Shown here: positions 1-6,891 of the stretch, in pieces
Position numbering within the stretch: the stretch's first letter is position 1
How the letters are laid out: each line of letters begins with the position of its first letter
Source of the DNA: an uncultured Bacteroidia bacterium
GTDB taxonomy: Bacteria; Bacteroidota; Bacteroidia; Bacteroidales; UBA932
Assembly: GCA_902766985.1 (NCBI GenBank)
Contig: CACXFP010000091.1
Span: 1-8,311 of the forward strand
DNA: 8,311 nucleotides
Direction: 5' to 3'
The notes under the pieces: generated by a model
Databases searched by the model: none
Told to the model about the DNA's origin: nothing
Seen by the model: the letters and a program-made list of their open reading frames with translations, nothing else
Program-made: the position numbers and the translations under genes

Positions 1-1748
1 GAAAGGTTCTCGCCGGGAACGAACTCGGTGTTGAACATGGTGTCGGCGGTCTTGTCGGCGCGGTTCTCCTTGTTGATGGTCTCAAGGATGGTGTTCACGA
101 ACTCATTGTATTCGGGATTCGGGCTTATCTTGAGTCCGAGGAATTCGGCAGCATCGGTGAGGCCGTTCACACCTATGGTCAGGTATTGGCGGCGCATGTC
201 GATGAAACCGGCCTTGTAGACGTCGAGCATGTCGGCCTTCAGGAAGTCCTTGATAATCTCGTTGAAGGCGGTCTGGTACTTGTGGACGCGGGAAGTTTCC
301 TCGGTGATGGCCTGCCTGATGCACTCGTAGATTTCCTCCTTGTCATAGCTGGAAGGATCGAGGGGCTTGCCGGCCTCGAGCATGGCCCCCTTCTTCTCCA
401 TGTAGTACTTGCGGACGGCGATCTGGATGAGCCTGTTGAGGTTGATGGTCATCACGGACTTGCTTCCGGTAGACACGGAGGCGGTACCCATCGAATACTG
501 GTGGGTGGTATGGTTGTGGCTGGTGTCAGCCTTGTCAAGGTCGGTGAGGGAGTTGCGCAGACGGCAGCAGCTGGCGAGGCTGTCGGCGCTGTCGGACAGG
601 TAGCAGAAGAAGCTGTGTCCCTTGCTCCACATCTCTGCGGTGAAATCGGCGTACTCCTTGTCAAGGAAGTCGTCCTTGCCGTCGGTCAGGAGGGCCATGG
701 TCTCAACGGGGAAGGTGAGGATGTAATGGTTCCTCTCCTCGTTGAACCAGTTCATGAAATGCTTCTGCAGCCATGAGAGGGTCTCCCACTTAGGCGCCGT
801 TCCGTCAGGGAAACGGAAATCTCCGAACACTCCCCTGAAGTACGGTTCGTCGAAGTAGCTGATGTTCCAGAACACCGTCTGGTAACCGCGGTTGCCGGCA
901 GGCATGTTCATCGAATGGACGACCTGCTGGAAACAGTTGTCGATCACTTTCACGAGAGTGCGCTGCTTGCGGTTGTTCTCCACCACGTCGTCGAGTTTGG
1001 TGAGATAATCGTCCCCGTAATCCTTGCGGATGAAATAGTCCAGGTACATCAGGAACTCGGGAGTGGCCACGGCACCCATGAACTGAGAGGAAACGGAGTA
1101 CACCAGGTTGATGAACTCGCCGCAGAAACTCTTCAGGTCAGTCGGAGCGATGGAGACGCCTCCCAGTTCGCGAAGGCCGCCGGTAAGGAAAGGGTACATC
1201 GTGATGGCCACGCAGTAGGGGTAGCCGGGAGTGCCGCTCTCGTCATGCTTGTAGAGGACATGGTCTTCGAGGTCCTTGATGTACTGGTTCGCCATCTGGC
1301 GGCCGTACAGGGACTTGATCTTGTCCTTCATGATATACCGGTTCTGCTTGATGTTGTTCTCCTTATAGAGCTCCTGGCCGAGGGTGACGATGTTCTTGCG
1401 CGTCACGTTGGCGTTAGCGTCGAACTTGCTTCCCGTCGCGGCGTTGGATGCGGCGATGTAGTCCTTGATGAAGTCCCTTTTCTTGCGGAGATCGAGGCCC
1501 GCATCGAATTTTTCTATGTACTCGACCGCAGCCTTCTTGTTGATGGACATGAGGCTCTCTTCCACCTGACGGCGGATTTCGCGGCTGGTGATCTTGTCGT
1601 AAATATAAAGGTTCTCGACTATGGACACAACTACTTCTTCGGGGCAGGTCTGTCCTGTTCCCTTGTAGGCTTCCCTGATACCATTCATCAGTTTGACGCG
1701 GTCAAACTCCTCATAAGATCCATTGGTCTTTCTTACAGTTACATCCAT
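1..1748 (-). CDS. nrdD: Anaerobic (class III) ribonucleoside-triphosphate reductase, large subunit; C-terminus beyond window
   Basis: Reduces ribonucleoside triphosphates to deoxynucleotides in the cytoplasm without oxygen, using a glycyl radical made by the activase NrdG. The first 582 codons are open without a frameshift. Residues 1-90 look like an ATP-cone regulatory domain (start MDVTVRKTNGSYEEFDRVKL). The catalytic domain follows. C179 in the GYPYC segment matches the first catalytic cysteine of the family (Cys79 in T4, Cys175 in E. coli). The finger loop at 386-399, with SADSLASCCRLRN, carries C394 and C395, one of which should be the thiyl-radical cysteine. Family members are usually near 700 residues, so the zinc site and the glycyl-radical site (RVCGY-type) lie outside the window. 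The ATG at 1746-1748 is chosen because it puts the ATP-cone at the expected N-terminal place. A separate promoter and a structured leader precede it. Assignment is firm; the reductant subtype is not. Confidence 0.95.
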   Translation of the reverse strand, partial: MDVTVRKTNGSYEEFDRVKLMNGIREAYKGTGQTCPEEVVVSIVENLYIYDKITSREIRRQVEESLMSINKKAAVEYIEKFDAGLDLRKKRDFIKDYIAASNAATGSKFDANANVTRKNIVTLGQELYKENNIKQNRYIMKDKIKSLYGRQMANQYIKDLEDHVLYKHDESGTPGYPYCVAITMYPFLTGGLRELGGVSIAPTDLKSFCGEFINLVYSVSSQFMGAVATPEFLMYLDYFIRKDYGDDYLTKLDDVVENNRKQRTLVKVIDNCFQQVVHSMNMPAGNRGYQTVFWNISYFDEPYFRGVFGDFRFPDGTAPKWETLSWLQKHFMNWFNEERNHYILTFPVETMALLTDGKDDFLDKEYADFTAEMWSKGHSFFCYLSDSADSLASCCRLRNSLTDLDKADTSHNHTTHQYSMGTASVSTGSKSVMTINLNRLIQIAVRKYYMEKKGAMLEAGKPLDPSSYDKEEIYECIRQAITEETSRVHKYQTAFNEIIKDFLKADMLDVYKAGFIDMRRQYLTIGVNGLTDAAEFLGLKISPNPEYNEFVNTILETINKENRADKTADTMFNTEFVPGENL

Positions 1749-1779
1749 AATCGGTTCGGTTTTGTGTTCTGGAGGCACA

Positions 1780-1792
1780 GCCGCCAGGCGGC
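1780..1792 (-). promoter_or_regulatory. Small GC palindrome in nrdD leader
   Basis: GCCGCC and GGCGGC flank a single central base, giving a perfect 13-base palindrome. In RNA it would fold as a 5-bp stem with a 3-base loop. It sits 31 bases upstream of the nrdD ATG. A neighbouring GCCCG/CGGGC match (plus-strand 1791-1795) could pair with the 3' arm of the larger leader hairpin, but only over about 5 bp, so any switching role is speculative. Confidence 0.3.
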
Positions 1793-1811
1793 CCGCCGGT
1801 TTTCTCAATAG

Positions 1812-1853
1812 GTGGAAAAAATATTTCGGGCGCTTTCTCAAACGTGCCCGAAA
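1812..1853 (-). terminator. Terminator-like hairpin in the nrdD leader (possible attenuator)
   Basis: On the minus strand the arm TTTCGGGC (1853-1846) pairs perfectly with GCCCGAAA (1831-1824) across a 14-base loop. It is followed at once by TATTTTTTCC (1823-1814). This 8-bp stem plus six consecutive Ts has the form of an intrinsic terminator. It lies between the likely nrdD promoter element and the nrdD start codon, so it would act on nrdD's own transcript. It could instead be a second, back-up terminator for the porin transcript, with nrdD transcribed from an unrecognised downstream promoter. The structure is seen directly; the function is inferred. Confidence 0.55.
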
Positions 1854-1862
1854 CTTTCAAGA

Positions 1863-1870
1863 CAAATATA
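1863..1870 (-). promoter_or_regulatory. Probable nrdD promoter, -7 element TATATTTG
   Basis: Minus-strand TATATTTG is an exact match to the Bacteroidetes TAnnTTTG -7 consensus and lies in the AT-rich part of the gap. Transcription would begin near 1857, giving a leader of roughly 108 bases. No TTTG is found at the usual -33 spacing (the nearest is at 1905-1902, about 31 bases away), so the call rests on the -7 element and its context. Confidence 0.5.
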
Positions 1871-1999
1871 TGAAATAGCTTTTTCTAATTCACGATTTCT
1901 TCAAAGAAAAGTTATCAACAACTTCCGAAACATGAATGTTCAAAACTTCTTCCCGATTGTCCCATTGAGGCACAAACGCCACAGGCACAATCCTATAAA

Positions 2000-2042
2000 A
2001 TTTTAATGCGGGGACCGGCCCTGCCCGGAACCGTTCCCCGCA
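2000..2042 (-). terminator. Intrinsic terminator after the porin gene
   Basis: TGCGGGGAACGG (2042-2031, minus strand) pairs with CCGGTCCCCGCA (2018-2007) in a 12-bp stem with one mismatch and a 12-base loop. TTAAAATTTTATA follows on the minus strand. It begins 21 bases after the porin stop codon, the expected place for the end of the DASS-porin transcript. Confidence 0.75.
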
Positions 2043-2063
2043 CTGATCTAAGACGGTCCTTCC

Positions 2064-3161
2064 CTAGAATCTGAAGGAAACCTGAAGGTCGGCCATGCTG
2101 TAATTCCTGTTCTCAAGACGCCTGTCATGGACATAGGAATAGATGGCGGAAATCACCAGGTTCTTGGTGAACTGATAATCGCATCCCAGGTCATAGGCGG
2201 AGTAGCAACGGTCCCAAGCCCCATTGTCCCTGTACACGTCATAACGGGCCTTCACGTGGAAGACATTCTTGATGACGGGGGCGATTACCTGGGCGTACCA
2301 GGCGTCGGACTTGTTGCCGAGGACCTCGTTGAAGGTGGTTATCCCGCTTCCGTAGGCGCCGTTGAACGCAGGCCCGTAACTGTGGACGTATTCCGAACGG
2401 AACTGCCAGTCACTGCCGGTCTTGTACTCGCCGCTTATCGCATACCTCTTGCGGGGGACCCTGACGTCGCCTCTCTGGTAACGGCCGTTCCATCCGAAGA
2501 CACCGAGCCTCATGCCGGGAAGAGGCATGACCCAGATGCCGCCGATGAGGTCTTTCTGGCTGTTGACATCCTTGATATTGATACCCTGACCGTTATAGAG
2601 ACCGATCTGGTAATGGACCCAGGCCCTTCCGCTGTGATCGGGGAAGAGGTCGCCCTGGAACTGGAGACCGAGGTCGCGGCCATTGGAAGCATGCTCCCCT
2701 ACGCGGTCGTTCATGCCGGCAAGCTTGGAGACAGCCATGCTGTATCCGTAGAAACCCTGGTCGATGGGGTTCATGGGGTTCTCAAACGTGAAGGCCCTCT
2801 TGAATTCTCCCACCCTTACACAGAATTCCTTGTATTTGACCCACTCTACGTAGGCGTCTACGATATGGGGGCCGGAAATGCCGGTGGTGGTGCCGCTGAC
2901 CTGGACCTGGAGGCGATAGTCGAAATCGCCGAGGATCTTGCCGGCGACCTGCATCCTGGCCATGCGGAGGGAGAAAGTATTGGTAGGGCTGGCGTTTTTC
3001 TGGCTGGTATAGTTGTACTCGCCCATCACGAAACCGCTGAGTTTCGTCGTCAGGACGGGCGCCTTTCCGGCATCGGGAGCCTGCTCCGCTTCGGAAGGCT
3101 CGGCGAAGGCCGGTGAGAATGACATGGCCATGGCGGCCACGATGGTGAGGATCTTTTTCAT
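2064..3161 (-). CDS. OprP-like outer-membrane porin (phosphate-selective porin O/P family)
   Basis: Predicted 365-residue outer-membrane beta-barrel channel. Residues 1-20 form a clear signal peptide (MKK, hydrophobic stretch, cleavage after AFA). A short acidic, alanine-rich linker (about 21-35) leads into alternating amphipathic strands from GFVMGEYNYT onward, ending in F365 (VSFRF), the terminal aromatic recognised by barrel-assembly machinery. Segments such as DFDYRLQVQVSG, HIVDAYVEWVKY, VRVGEFKRAFTFEN and GRDLGLQFQGDLF resemble Bacteroidetes members of the OprP/OprO family. The start codon lies 17 bases after the stop of the DASS transporter gene, with no promoter visible between them. 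The two are therefore very likely co-transcribed and probably handle the same solute. Three cysteines (114, 319, 327) survive in the mature protein, which is slightly unusual for a barrel. Substrate cannot be read from sequence; the family name does not prove phosphate selectivity. Confidence 0.85.
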   Translation of the reverse strand: MKKILTIVAAMAMSFSPAFAEPSEAEQAPDAGKAPVLTTKLSGFVMGEYNYTSQKNASPTNTFSLRMARMQVAGKILGDFDYRLQVQVSGTTTGISGPHIVDAYVEWVKYKEFCVRVGEFKRAFTFENPMNPIDQGFYGYSMAVSKLAGMNDRVGEHASNGRDLGLQFQGDLFPDHSGRAWVHYQIGLYNGQGINIKDVNSQKDLIGGIWVMPLPGMRLGVFGWNGRYQRGDVRVPRKRYAISGEYKTGSDWQFRSEYVHSYGPAFNGAYGSGITTFNEVLGNKSDAWYAQVIAPVIKNVFHVKARYDVYRDNGAWDRCYSAYDLGCDYQFTKNLVISAIYSYVHDRRLENRNYSMADLQVSFRF

Positions 3162-3179
3162 TTCTGTATGGTTGGAAAA

Positions 3180-4631
3180 CTATATTTCAAAAGGGAAAAT
3201 GGCTGTGAGCCAGAAGTAACCGAGCACGAAGCCGATCACGCCGATGATAAGGCCGACCTTGAGCATGTCCTTGGTCTCCACGAGGCCGGTAGAAGCGGCG
3301 ATGGCGTTAGGAGGGGTGGAAATGGGGAAGCACATCGCGATGGATGCGCACACTGCGATAAACACTATCATCGCACGGGCGCCTCCGGCGGCAAGGAAGG
3401 ATGCGTTGTTGGCGGCAGATGGATCGGCCATTCCGGCGGCGACTACGATGAGGATAGGGATCAGCAGGGCCGCGGTCGCAGAGTTGCTGATGAAGTTGGA
3501 AAGGAAATAGCACACGAAACCTGCCACGATGAAGACGAGGACGACGGACATGCTTCCGAAAGGAATGGCGCCGATAAGCACCTTTGCAAGTCCGGTGCCC
3601 TGGAGGGCCGTTCCGAGAGCGAAGCCGCCGGCCACGAGCCAGAGCACGCTCCAGTTGATTTCCTTGATGTCGTCCTTGGTGAAGATTCCACAGGCCGTCA
3701 GCACTCCGAGGGGGACGAGGGCCACGACGTTGGAATTGATGTGATGGACCTGTTCGGTCATCCACAGGAGGATGGTGCCGAGGAAGGTAATCCAGACGAC
3801 CGTGGTCTTCCAGTCTTTTTTATGCTTGCTCTCCGGTATTTCAAGCACTACCTTGTCGGACTTGAAGGGGAAGAAGAACTGGAGGAGAATCCATGCAAGG
3901 AATATCATCACGATCACGTAAGGGATCATATGCTCCATCCAGGTAACGAAATTGATCTCATATCCTCCGTCGGCAAGGAAGCGGACCGCCGTGGCATTGG
4001 GAGGGGTGCCGATAGGGGTGCCGATACCGCCGAGGTTGGCTGCTACGGGGATTGCGAGCGACAGGCCTATCCTTCCTTTGTCATCCTTGGGAAGGACTGC
4101 AAGCACAGGTGCAAGGAAAGCGAGCATCATGGCTGCGGTGGCGGTGTTGCTCATGAACATGGAGAACACGGAAATCACAATCAGGAATCCAAGGAGGACC
4201 TTTTTGGGCTTTGTGCCGAAAGGAGCCAGCAGCACCCGCGCCATGGTGACGTCCAGACCGTATTTTTCGGCCATGATCGCAAGTACGAAACCACCCATGA
4301 ACAGCATCACGACAGGATCCGCGAATGCGGCCATCAGGGCCTTGTAATCCACCAACTGTCCCGCCTCTGGCTTACAAAGGAAACCGATTCCCTTGTTTGA
4401 AATGGTCAGAAGGGCGAAGACGATGACAAGCAGGGACGTAGTCCAGTTGGGGATGATCTCGAACATCCACATAAGGGCTGAGAATACAAACAGGGCGATT
4501 ACCCTCTGCTGGACTACGGTAAGGCCGTCGATTCCGAAGAACGTGGTTGGAACGGCCAGGAGGAAGATTGTCACTATCAGCACGATGGGCAGGAGCACAC
4601 AATACTTCACGTTGAATTTCTTGTCAGACAT
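3180..4631 (-). CDS. SLC13/DASS-family sodium-coupled anion (dicarboxylate or sulfate) symporter
   Basis: Inner-membrane carrier of 483 residues that would take up a divalent anion, such as a C4-dicarboxylate or sulfate, with sodium. Two inverted repeats are visible. The first has SNT (161-163) and the loop GGIGTPIGTPPN (201-212 for its core). The second has SNSATA (382-387) and ISTPPNAIA (437-445). These are the sodium- and substrate-site motifs of the DASS family; the second repeat has SNS where SNT is usual. About 11 or more hydrophobic segments fill the rest, and length is normal for the family. The start is taken as ATG at 4629-4631 (MSDKKFNVKY). An in-frame TTG at 4680-4682 would add 17 charged residues, but it lies inside the predicted promoter -7 element and so is probably not transcribed. 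It is first in a two-gene unit with the porin. Family is firm; substrate is open. Confidence 0.9.
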   Translation of the reverse strand: MSDKKFNVKYCVLLPIVLIVTIFLLAVPTTFFGIDGLTVVQQRVIALFVFSALMWMFEIIPNWTTSLLVIVFALLTISNKGIGFLCKPEAGQLVDYKALMAAFADPVVMLFMGGFVLAIMAEKYGLDVTMARVLLAPFGTKPKKVLLGFLIVISVFSMFMSNTATAAMMLAFLAPVLAVLPKDDKGRIGLSLAIPVAANLGGIGTPIGTPPNATAVRFLADGGYEINFVTWMEHMIPYVIVMIFLAWILLQFFFPFKSDKVVLEIPESKHKKDWKTTVVWITFLGTILLWMTEQVHHINSNVVALVPLGVLTACGIFTKDDIKEINWSVLWLVAGGFALGTALQGTGLAKVLIGAIPFGSMSVVLVFIVAGFVCYFLSNFISNSATAALLIPILIVVAAGMADPSAANNASFLAAGGARAMIVFIAVCASIAMCFPISTPPNAIAASTGLVETKDMLKVGLIIGVIGFVLGYFWLTAIFPFEI

Positions 4632-4679
4632 TATATCAAATCTTTTTCGTATCCGTTTTACGCTTGACTTAAAAACGTG

Positions 4680-4713
4680 CAAAGATAAAGATTATTTGTT
4701 TTACACGAACAAA
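4680..4713 (-). promoter_or_regulatory. Promoter of the DASS-porin operon
   Basis: Minus-strand TATCTTTG (4687-4680) matches the Bacteroidetes TAnnTTTG -7 element exactly. A TTTG at 4713-4710 lies 22 bases upstream as a candidate -33 element, slightly beyond the common spacing. The start point would be near 4674, giving a leader of about 43 bases. The -33 element falls within the last codons of the purine permease gene, so the promoter overlaps the upstream coding sequence. Confidence 0.6.
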
Positions 4714-6008
4714 TATTTCAGTATTATAAGGACGGCAAGCACGTACATCACCGGGGTGATCTTCCGGGATTTCCCGCTGAAAAGATTCAGTACGACATAG
4801 GAGAGGAGTCCTATGAGGATTCCGTTGGAGATACTGTAGGTAAAGGGCATGAGCGTGATGCAAAGGAACGCCGGGATGGCTTCGGAATAGTCGGTGAGGT
4901 CAATCTCCGCCACGGAAGACATCATCATCAAACCGACTATTACCAGGGCCGGGCAGATGGCTGAAGAAGGGATGGCCAGGAACACCGGGGAAAGGAAAAG
5001 AGCCAGGGCGAAACAGGCCGCCGTAGTAAGTGCAGTAACACCGGACCGTCCTCCCTGGGCGACACCGGCCGAACTCTCGACGCAGGTAGCCACGGTGCTG
5101 GTGCCGAGGGCGGCCCCGAGGGTAGCCCCGAGGGCCCCTGTCAGGAAGGCCCTGTTCAAACCGGGCACGTTGCCGTTCTCATCCTGGAGACGGGCCTTGG
5201 AACATACCCCGAGAAGGGTGCCGATGGTGTCGAAAAGATCCACGAAAAGGAAGGTTGCGACGACTATCAGCATGTCCACGCTGAAAACATGGGAGGAATC
5301 GAAATCGAATTTCAGGAAAACAGGGTCGATGGAAGGAGGGAGGCTGGCCACGCCGTCGAAATTCGTAAGTCCCATCGGAATCCCTATCAGGGAGGTGGCA
5401 ATGATGCCTATGAGGAGGGCACCGGGGACATTCAGGATTATCAGGAGACCGGTCAGGATCAGGCCGATCACGGACAGGAGGCCGGCGCCATGGGTAATGT
5501 CGCCGAGGGTGATGAAGGTGGCCAGATCATCCATCACGATCCCGCCGCTCTTGAACCCGAGGAAAGCTATGAAAAGGCCTATCCCGACGGTAATCGCCTT
5601 CCTGATCGAAAGGGGGATGGCATCCACGAGGACCTTCCACATCCCGCTGAGCGCCAGCAGGATGAATATCACTCCCTCTATGAACACCGCGGTAAGGGCA
5701 AACTTCCAGTCATAACCCATGGCCCCGCACACGGTGAAAGCGAAAAATGCATTCAGTCCCATTCCCGGAGCCAGTCCCAGCGGCATCCTGGCGATGACGG
5801 CTACGAGGAGGGTGGATATCGCGGAAGCAAGGGCCGTCACCGTGAAAAGGGCATTCTTGTCCATGCCCGTACTCGACAGTATGGAAGGATTGACGGCAAG
5901 TATGTATGACATCGCGAAGAAGGTGGTCAGGCCGGCAACGATCTCAGTCGAGACCTTCATAGTCCCCCTGTCAAATCCCAAAAAGGCTTTCAGCACATCT
6001 GTCTTCAT
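4701..6008 (-). CDS. NCS2-family purine-base permease, AzgA subfamily (guanine/hypoxanthine or adenine)
   Basis: A 435-residue inner-membrane proton symporter predicted to import a purine base for salvage. AzgA-type signatures are plain: LAPGMGLNAFFAFTV (79-93), LFVDLFDTIGTLLGV (254-268), and GTSTVATCVESSAGVAQGG (302-320), running into RSGVTAL. The length and hydrophobic pattern fit this subfamily rather than the UraA/UacT branch. The start is set at ATG 6006-6008 (MKTDVLKAFLGFDRG). An in-frame TTG at 6024-6026 would overlap the esterase stop codon and add only MNAPGL, so it is less likely. The gene begins 14 bases after the esterase gene and is probably its co-transcribed neighbour. No terminator hairpin was seen after its stop, so read-through into the DASS unit is possible. 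Choice among guanine, hypoxanthine and adenine cannot be made from the sequence. Confidence 0.9.
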   Translation of the reverse strand: MKTDVLKAFLGFDRGTMKVSTEIVAGLTTFFAMSYILAVNPSILSSTGMDKNALFTVTALASAISTLLVAVIARMPLGLAPGMGLNAFFAFTVCGAMGYDWKFALTAVFIEGVIFILLALSGMWKVLVDAIPLSIRKAITVGIGLFIAFLGFKSGGIVMDDLATFITLGDITHGAGLLSVIGLILTGLLIILNVPGALLIGIIATSLIGIPMGLTNFDGVASLPPSIDPVFLKFDFDSSHVFSVDMLIVVATFLFVDLFDTIGTLLGVCSKARLQDENGNVPGLNRAFLTGALGATLGAALGTSTVATCVESSAGVAQGGRSGVTALTTAACFALALFLSPVFLAIPSSAICPALVIVGLMMMSSVAEIDLTDYSEAIPAFLCITLMPFTYSISNGILIGLLSYVVLNLFSGKSRKITPVMYVLAVLIILKYLFV

Positions 6009-6022
6009 AAGGCCCGGGGCAT

Positions 6023-6880
6023 TCAATCAAAATTCCTGGAAGCGAAAGGCAGGGCCAGGCGGAGGGCAAGATGCCAATATTCCCAGTTGTGGATCCCGTT
6101 GCGCACACGCAATTCGCTCTTGACCCCACGATTCCTCATCTTCTGGTGAAGCGCCACGTTGATGTCCATCAGGAAATCGTCGTCTCCGCAATCGATGAAC
6201 CACTTGACCGTCCTGAGGGCGTCGAGTGTTTTCTCATCCGCATTGTCGATGAAGTCAAGCGCGGAATGGTCGCTGACCGCCTTGCTTACGATGTAAAGGC
6301 AGTCCTCCTCCATATTATCTCCGCCTACCTGTCTCATCTTGTTGTCGAGCCAGGCGCTCATGGCATAGCAGCTGGAAAACATGTCCGGATGCCTCTGGGC
6401 ATAGACCGTGCTTCCGCCGCCACCCATGGACAGGCCCATCACCGCCCTGTGGCCCTTGTCGGACACTATGCGGTATTTCTTCTCGACAGCCGGGACGAAT
6501 TCTCCGAAGAAGAAATCTTCATAACGGCAGCCGGGCATATTGAAATAACCGTTCTGGACATGATGGACGTCGGGACCGCCCGCATTAGGCATTATAATGA
6601 CCATTTCGCGAGCCTCTCCGGTGCCGATAAGCTCATCCACGACGGTCTGCATGTTTCCCTTGGTCACCCAGGCGGAATAGTCGTCGCTGAGCCCGTGCAG
6701 CAGATAGACCACGGGATACTCCTTCCCCGACTTGTCAAAACCGTCAGGAAGATATACGTTGTACTTGACCTGCTTGCCAAGTATGCTGCTGGAAAGGCTG
6801 TCAGTAACCACCTTCCCGGCCCTTGCGGACAGGAAAGGCACCAACAGCAGCAGGCACGATAAACCCAAAATCTTTTTCAT
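6023..6880 (-). CDS. Secreted alpha/beta-hydrolase esterase (esterase D / feruloyl-esterase-like family)
   Basis: A 285-residue exported serine hydrolase of the putative-esterase family (Pfam PF00756), which includes esterase D, mycolyltransferases and feruloyl esterases. A signal peptide covers about residues 1-21 (MKKILGLSCLLLLVPFLSARA). The cysteine at 9 does not sit in a proper lipobox, so signal peptidase I cleavage and periplasmic or extracellular release are expected. The fold's marks follow in order: YLLHGLSDD (59-67) near the oxyanion hole, nucleophile S151 in GLSMGGGG, an acid in IDCGDDDF (D235 most likely), and H264 in NGIHNWEYWH. No carbohydrate-binding or second domain is present. 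It starts 11 bases after metY and ends 14 bases before the purine permease. Natural substrate is unknown: acetyl or feruloyl groups on polysaccharides are plausible. It is not a homoserine O-acetyltransferase, given the export signal and family motifs. Confidence 0.85.
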   Translation of the reverse strand: MKKILGLSCLLLLVPFLSARAGKVVTDSLSSSILGKQVKYNVYLPDGFDKSGKEYPVVYLLHGLSDDYSAWVTKGNMQTVVDELIGTGEAREMVIIMPNAGGPDVHHVQNGYFNMPGCRYEDFFFGEFVPAVEKKYRIVSDKGHRAVMGLSMGGGGSTVYAQRHPDMFSSCYAMSAWLDNKMRQVGGDNMEEDCLYIVSKAVSDHSALDFIDNADEKTLDALRTVKWFIDCGDDDFLMDINVALHQKMRNRGVKSELRVRNGIHNWEYWHLALRLALPFASRNFD

Positions 6881-6891
6881 GATAAATAATG

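Larger units (their letters stand above)
1749..2063. other. Intergenic region between porin and nrdD
   Basis: This 315-base gap carries no convincing coding sequence. Short plus-strand ORFs across it show no recognisable protein and run through the terminator, promoter and leader elements. In minus-strand order it holds the porin terminator (about 2042-2000), an AT-rich upstream stretch with a DnaA-box-like 9-mer at 1912-1920, a TATATTTG promoter element (1870-1863), a terminator-like leader hairpin (1853-1812), and a small GC-rich palindrome (1792-1780) about 30 bases before the nrdD start codon. Confidence 0.7.

Noticed and set aside
186..1811. Two long plus-strand ORFs (196 and 298 residues) opposite nrdD
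   Set aside because: Both are antisense shadows of nrdD, which has an intact frame with catalytic motifs; the shadows lack any recognisable domain.
1812..2006. 64-residue plus-strand ORF in the porin-nrdD gap
   Set aside because: It runs through the leader hairpin and promoter element, and its basic, asparagine-rich translation has no recognisable features.
2127..3116. 329-residue plus-strand ORF opposite the porin
   Set aside because: Low-complexity, valine- and glycine-rich translation with no recognisable domain; it is a mirror of the porin coding frame.
4004..4027. Tandem 12-base repeat GGGGTGCCGATA
   Set aside because: It encodes the conserved GTPIGTPP motif of the DASS carrier, so protein function explains it.
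3168..4400. 410-residue plus-strand ORF opposite the DASS gene
   Set aside because: Its product is a run of His, Glu, Asp and Gly residues with no domain, as expected from the complement of a hydrophobic transporter in GC-rich DNA. The minus-strand gene has clear family motifs.
5111..5137. Repeated GCCCCGAGGG units
   Set aside because: They encode the small-residue helix GALGATLGAALG of the purine permease, not a separate repeat element.
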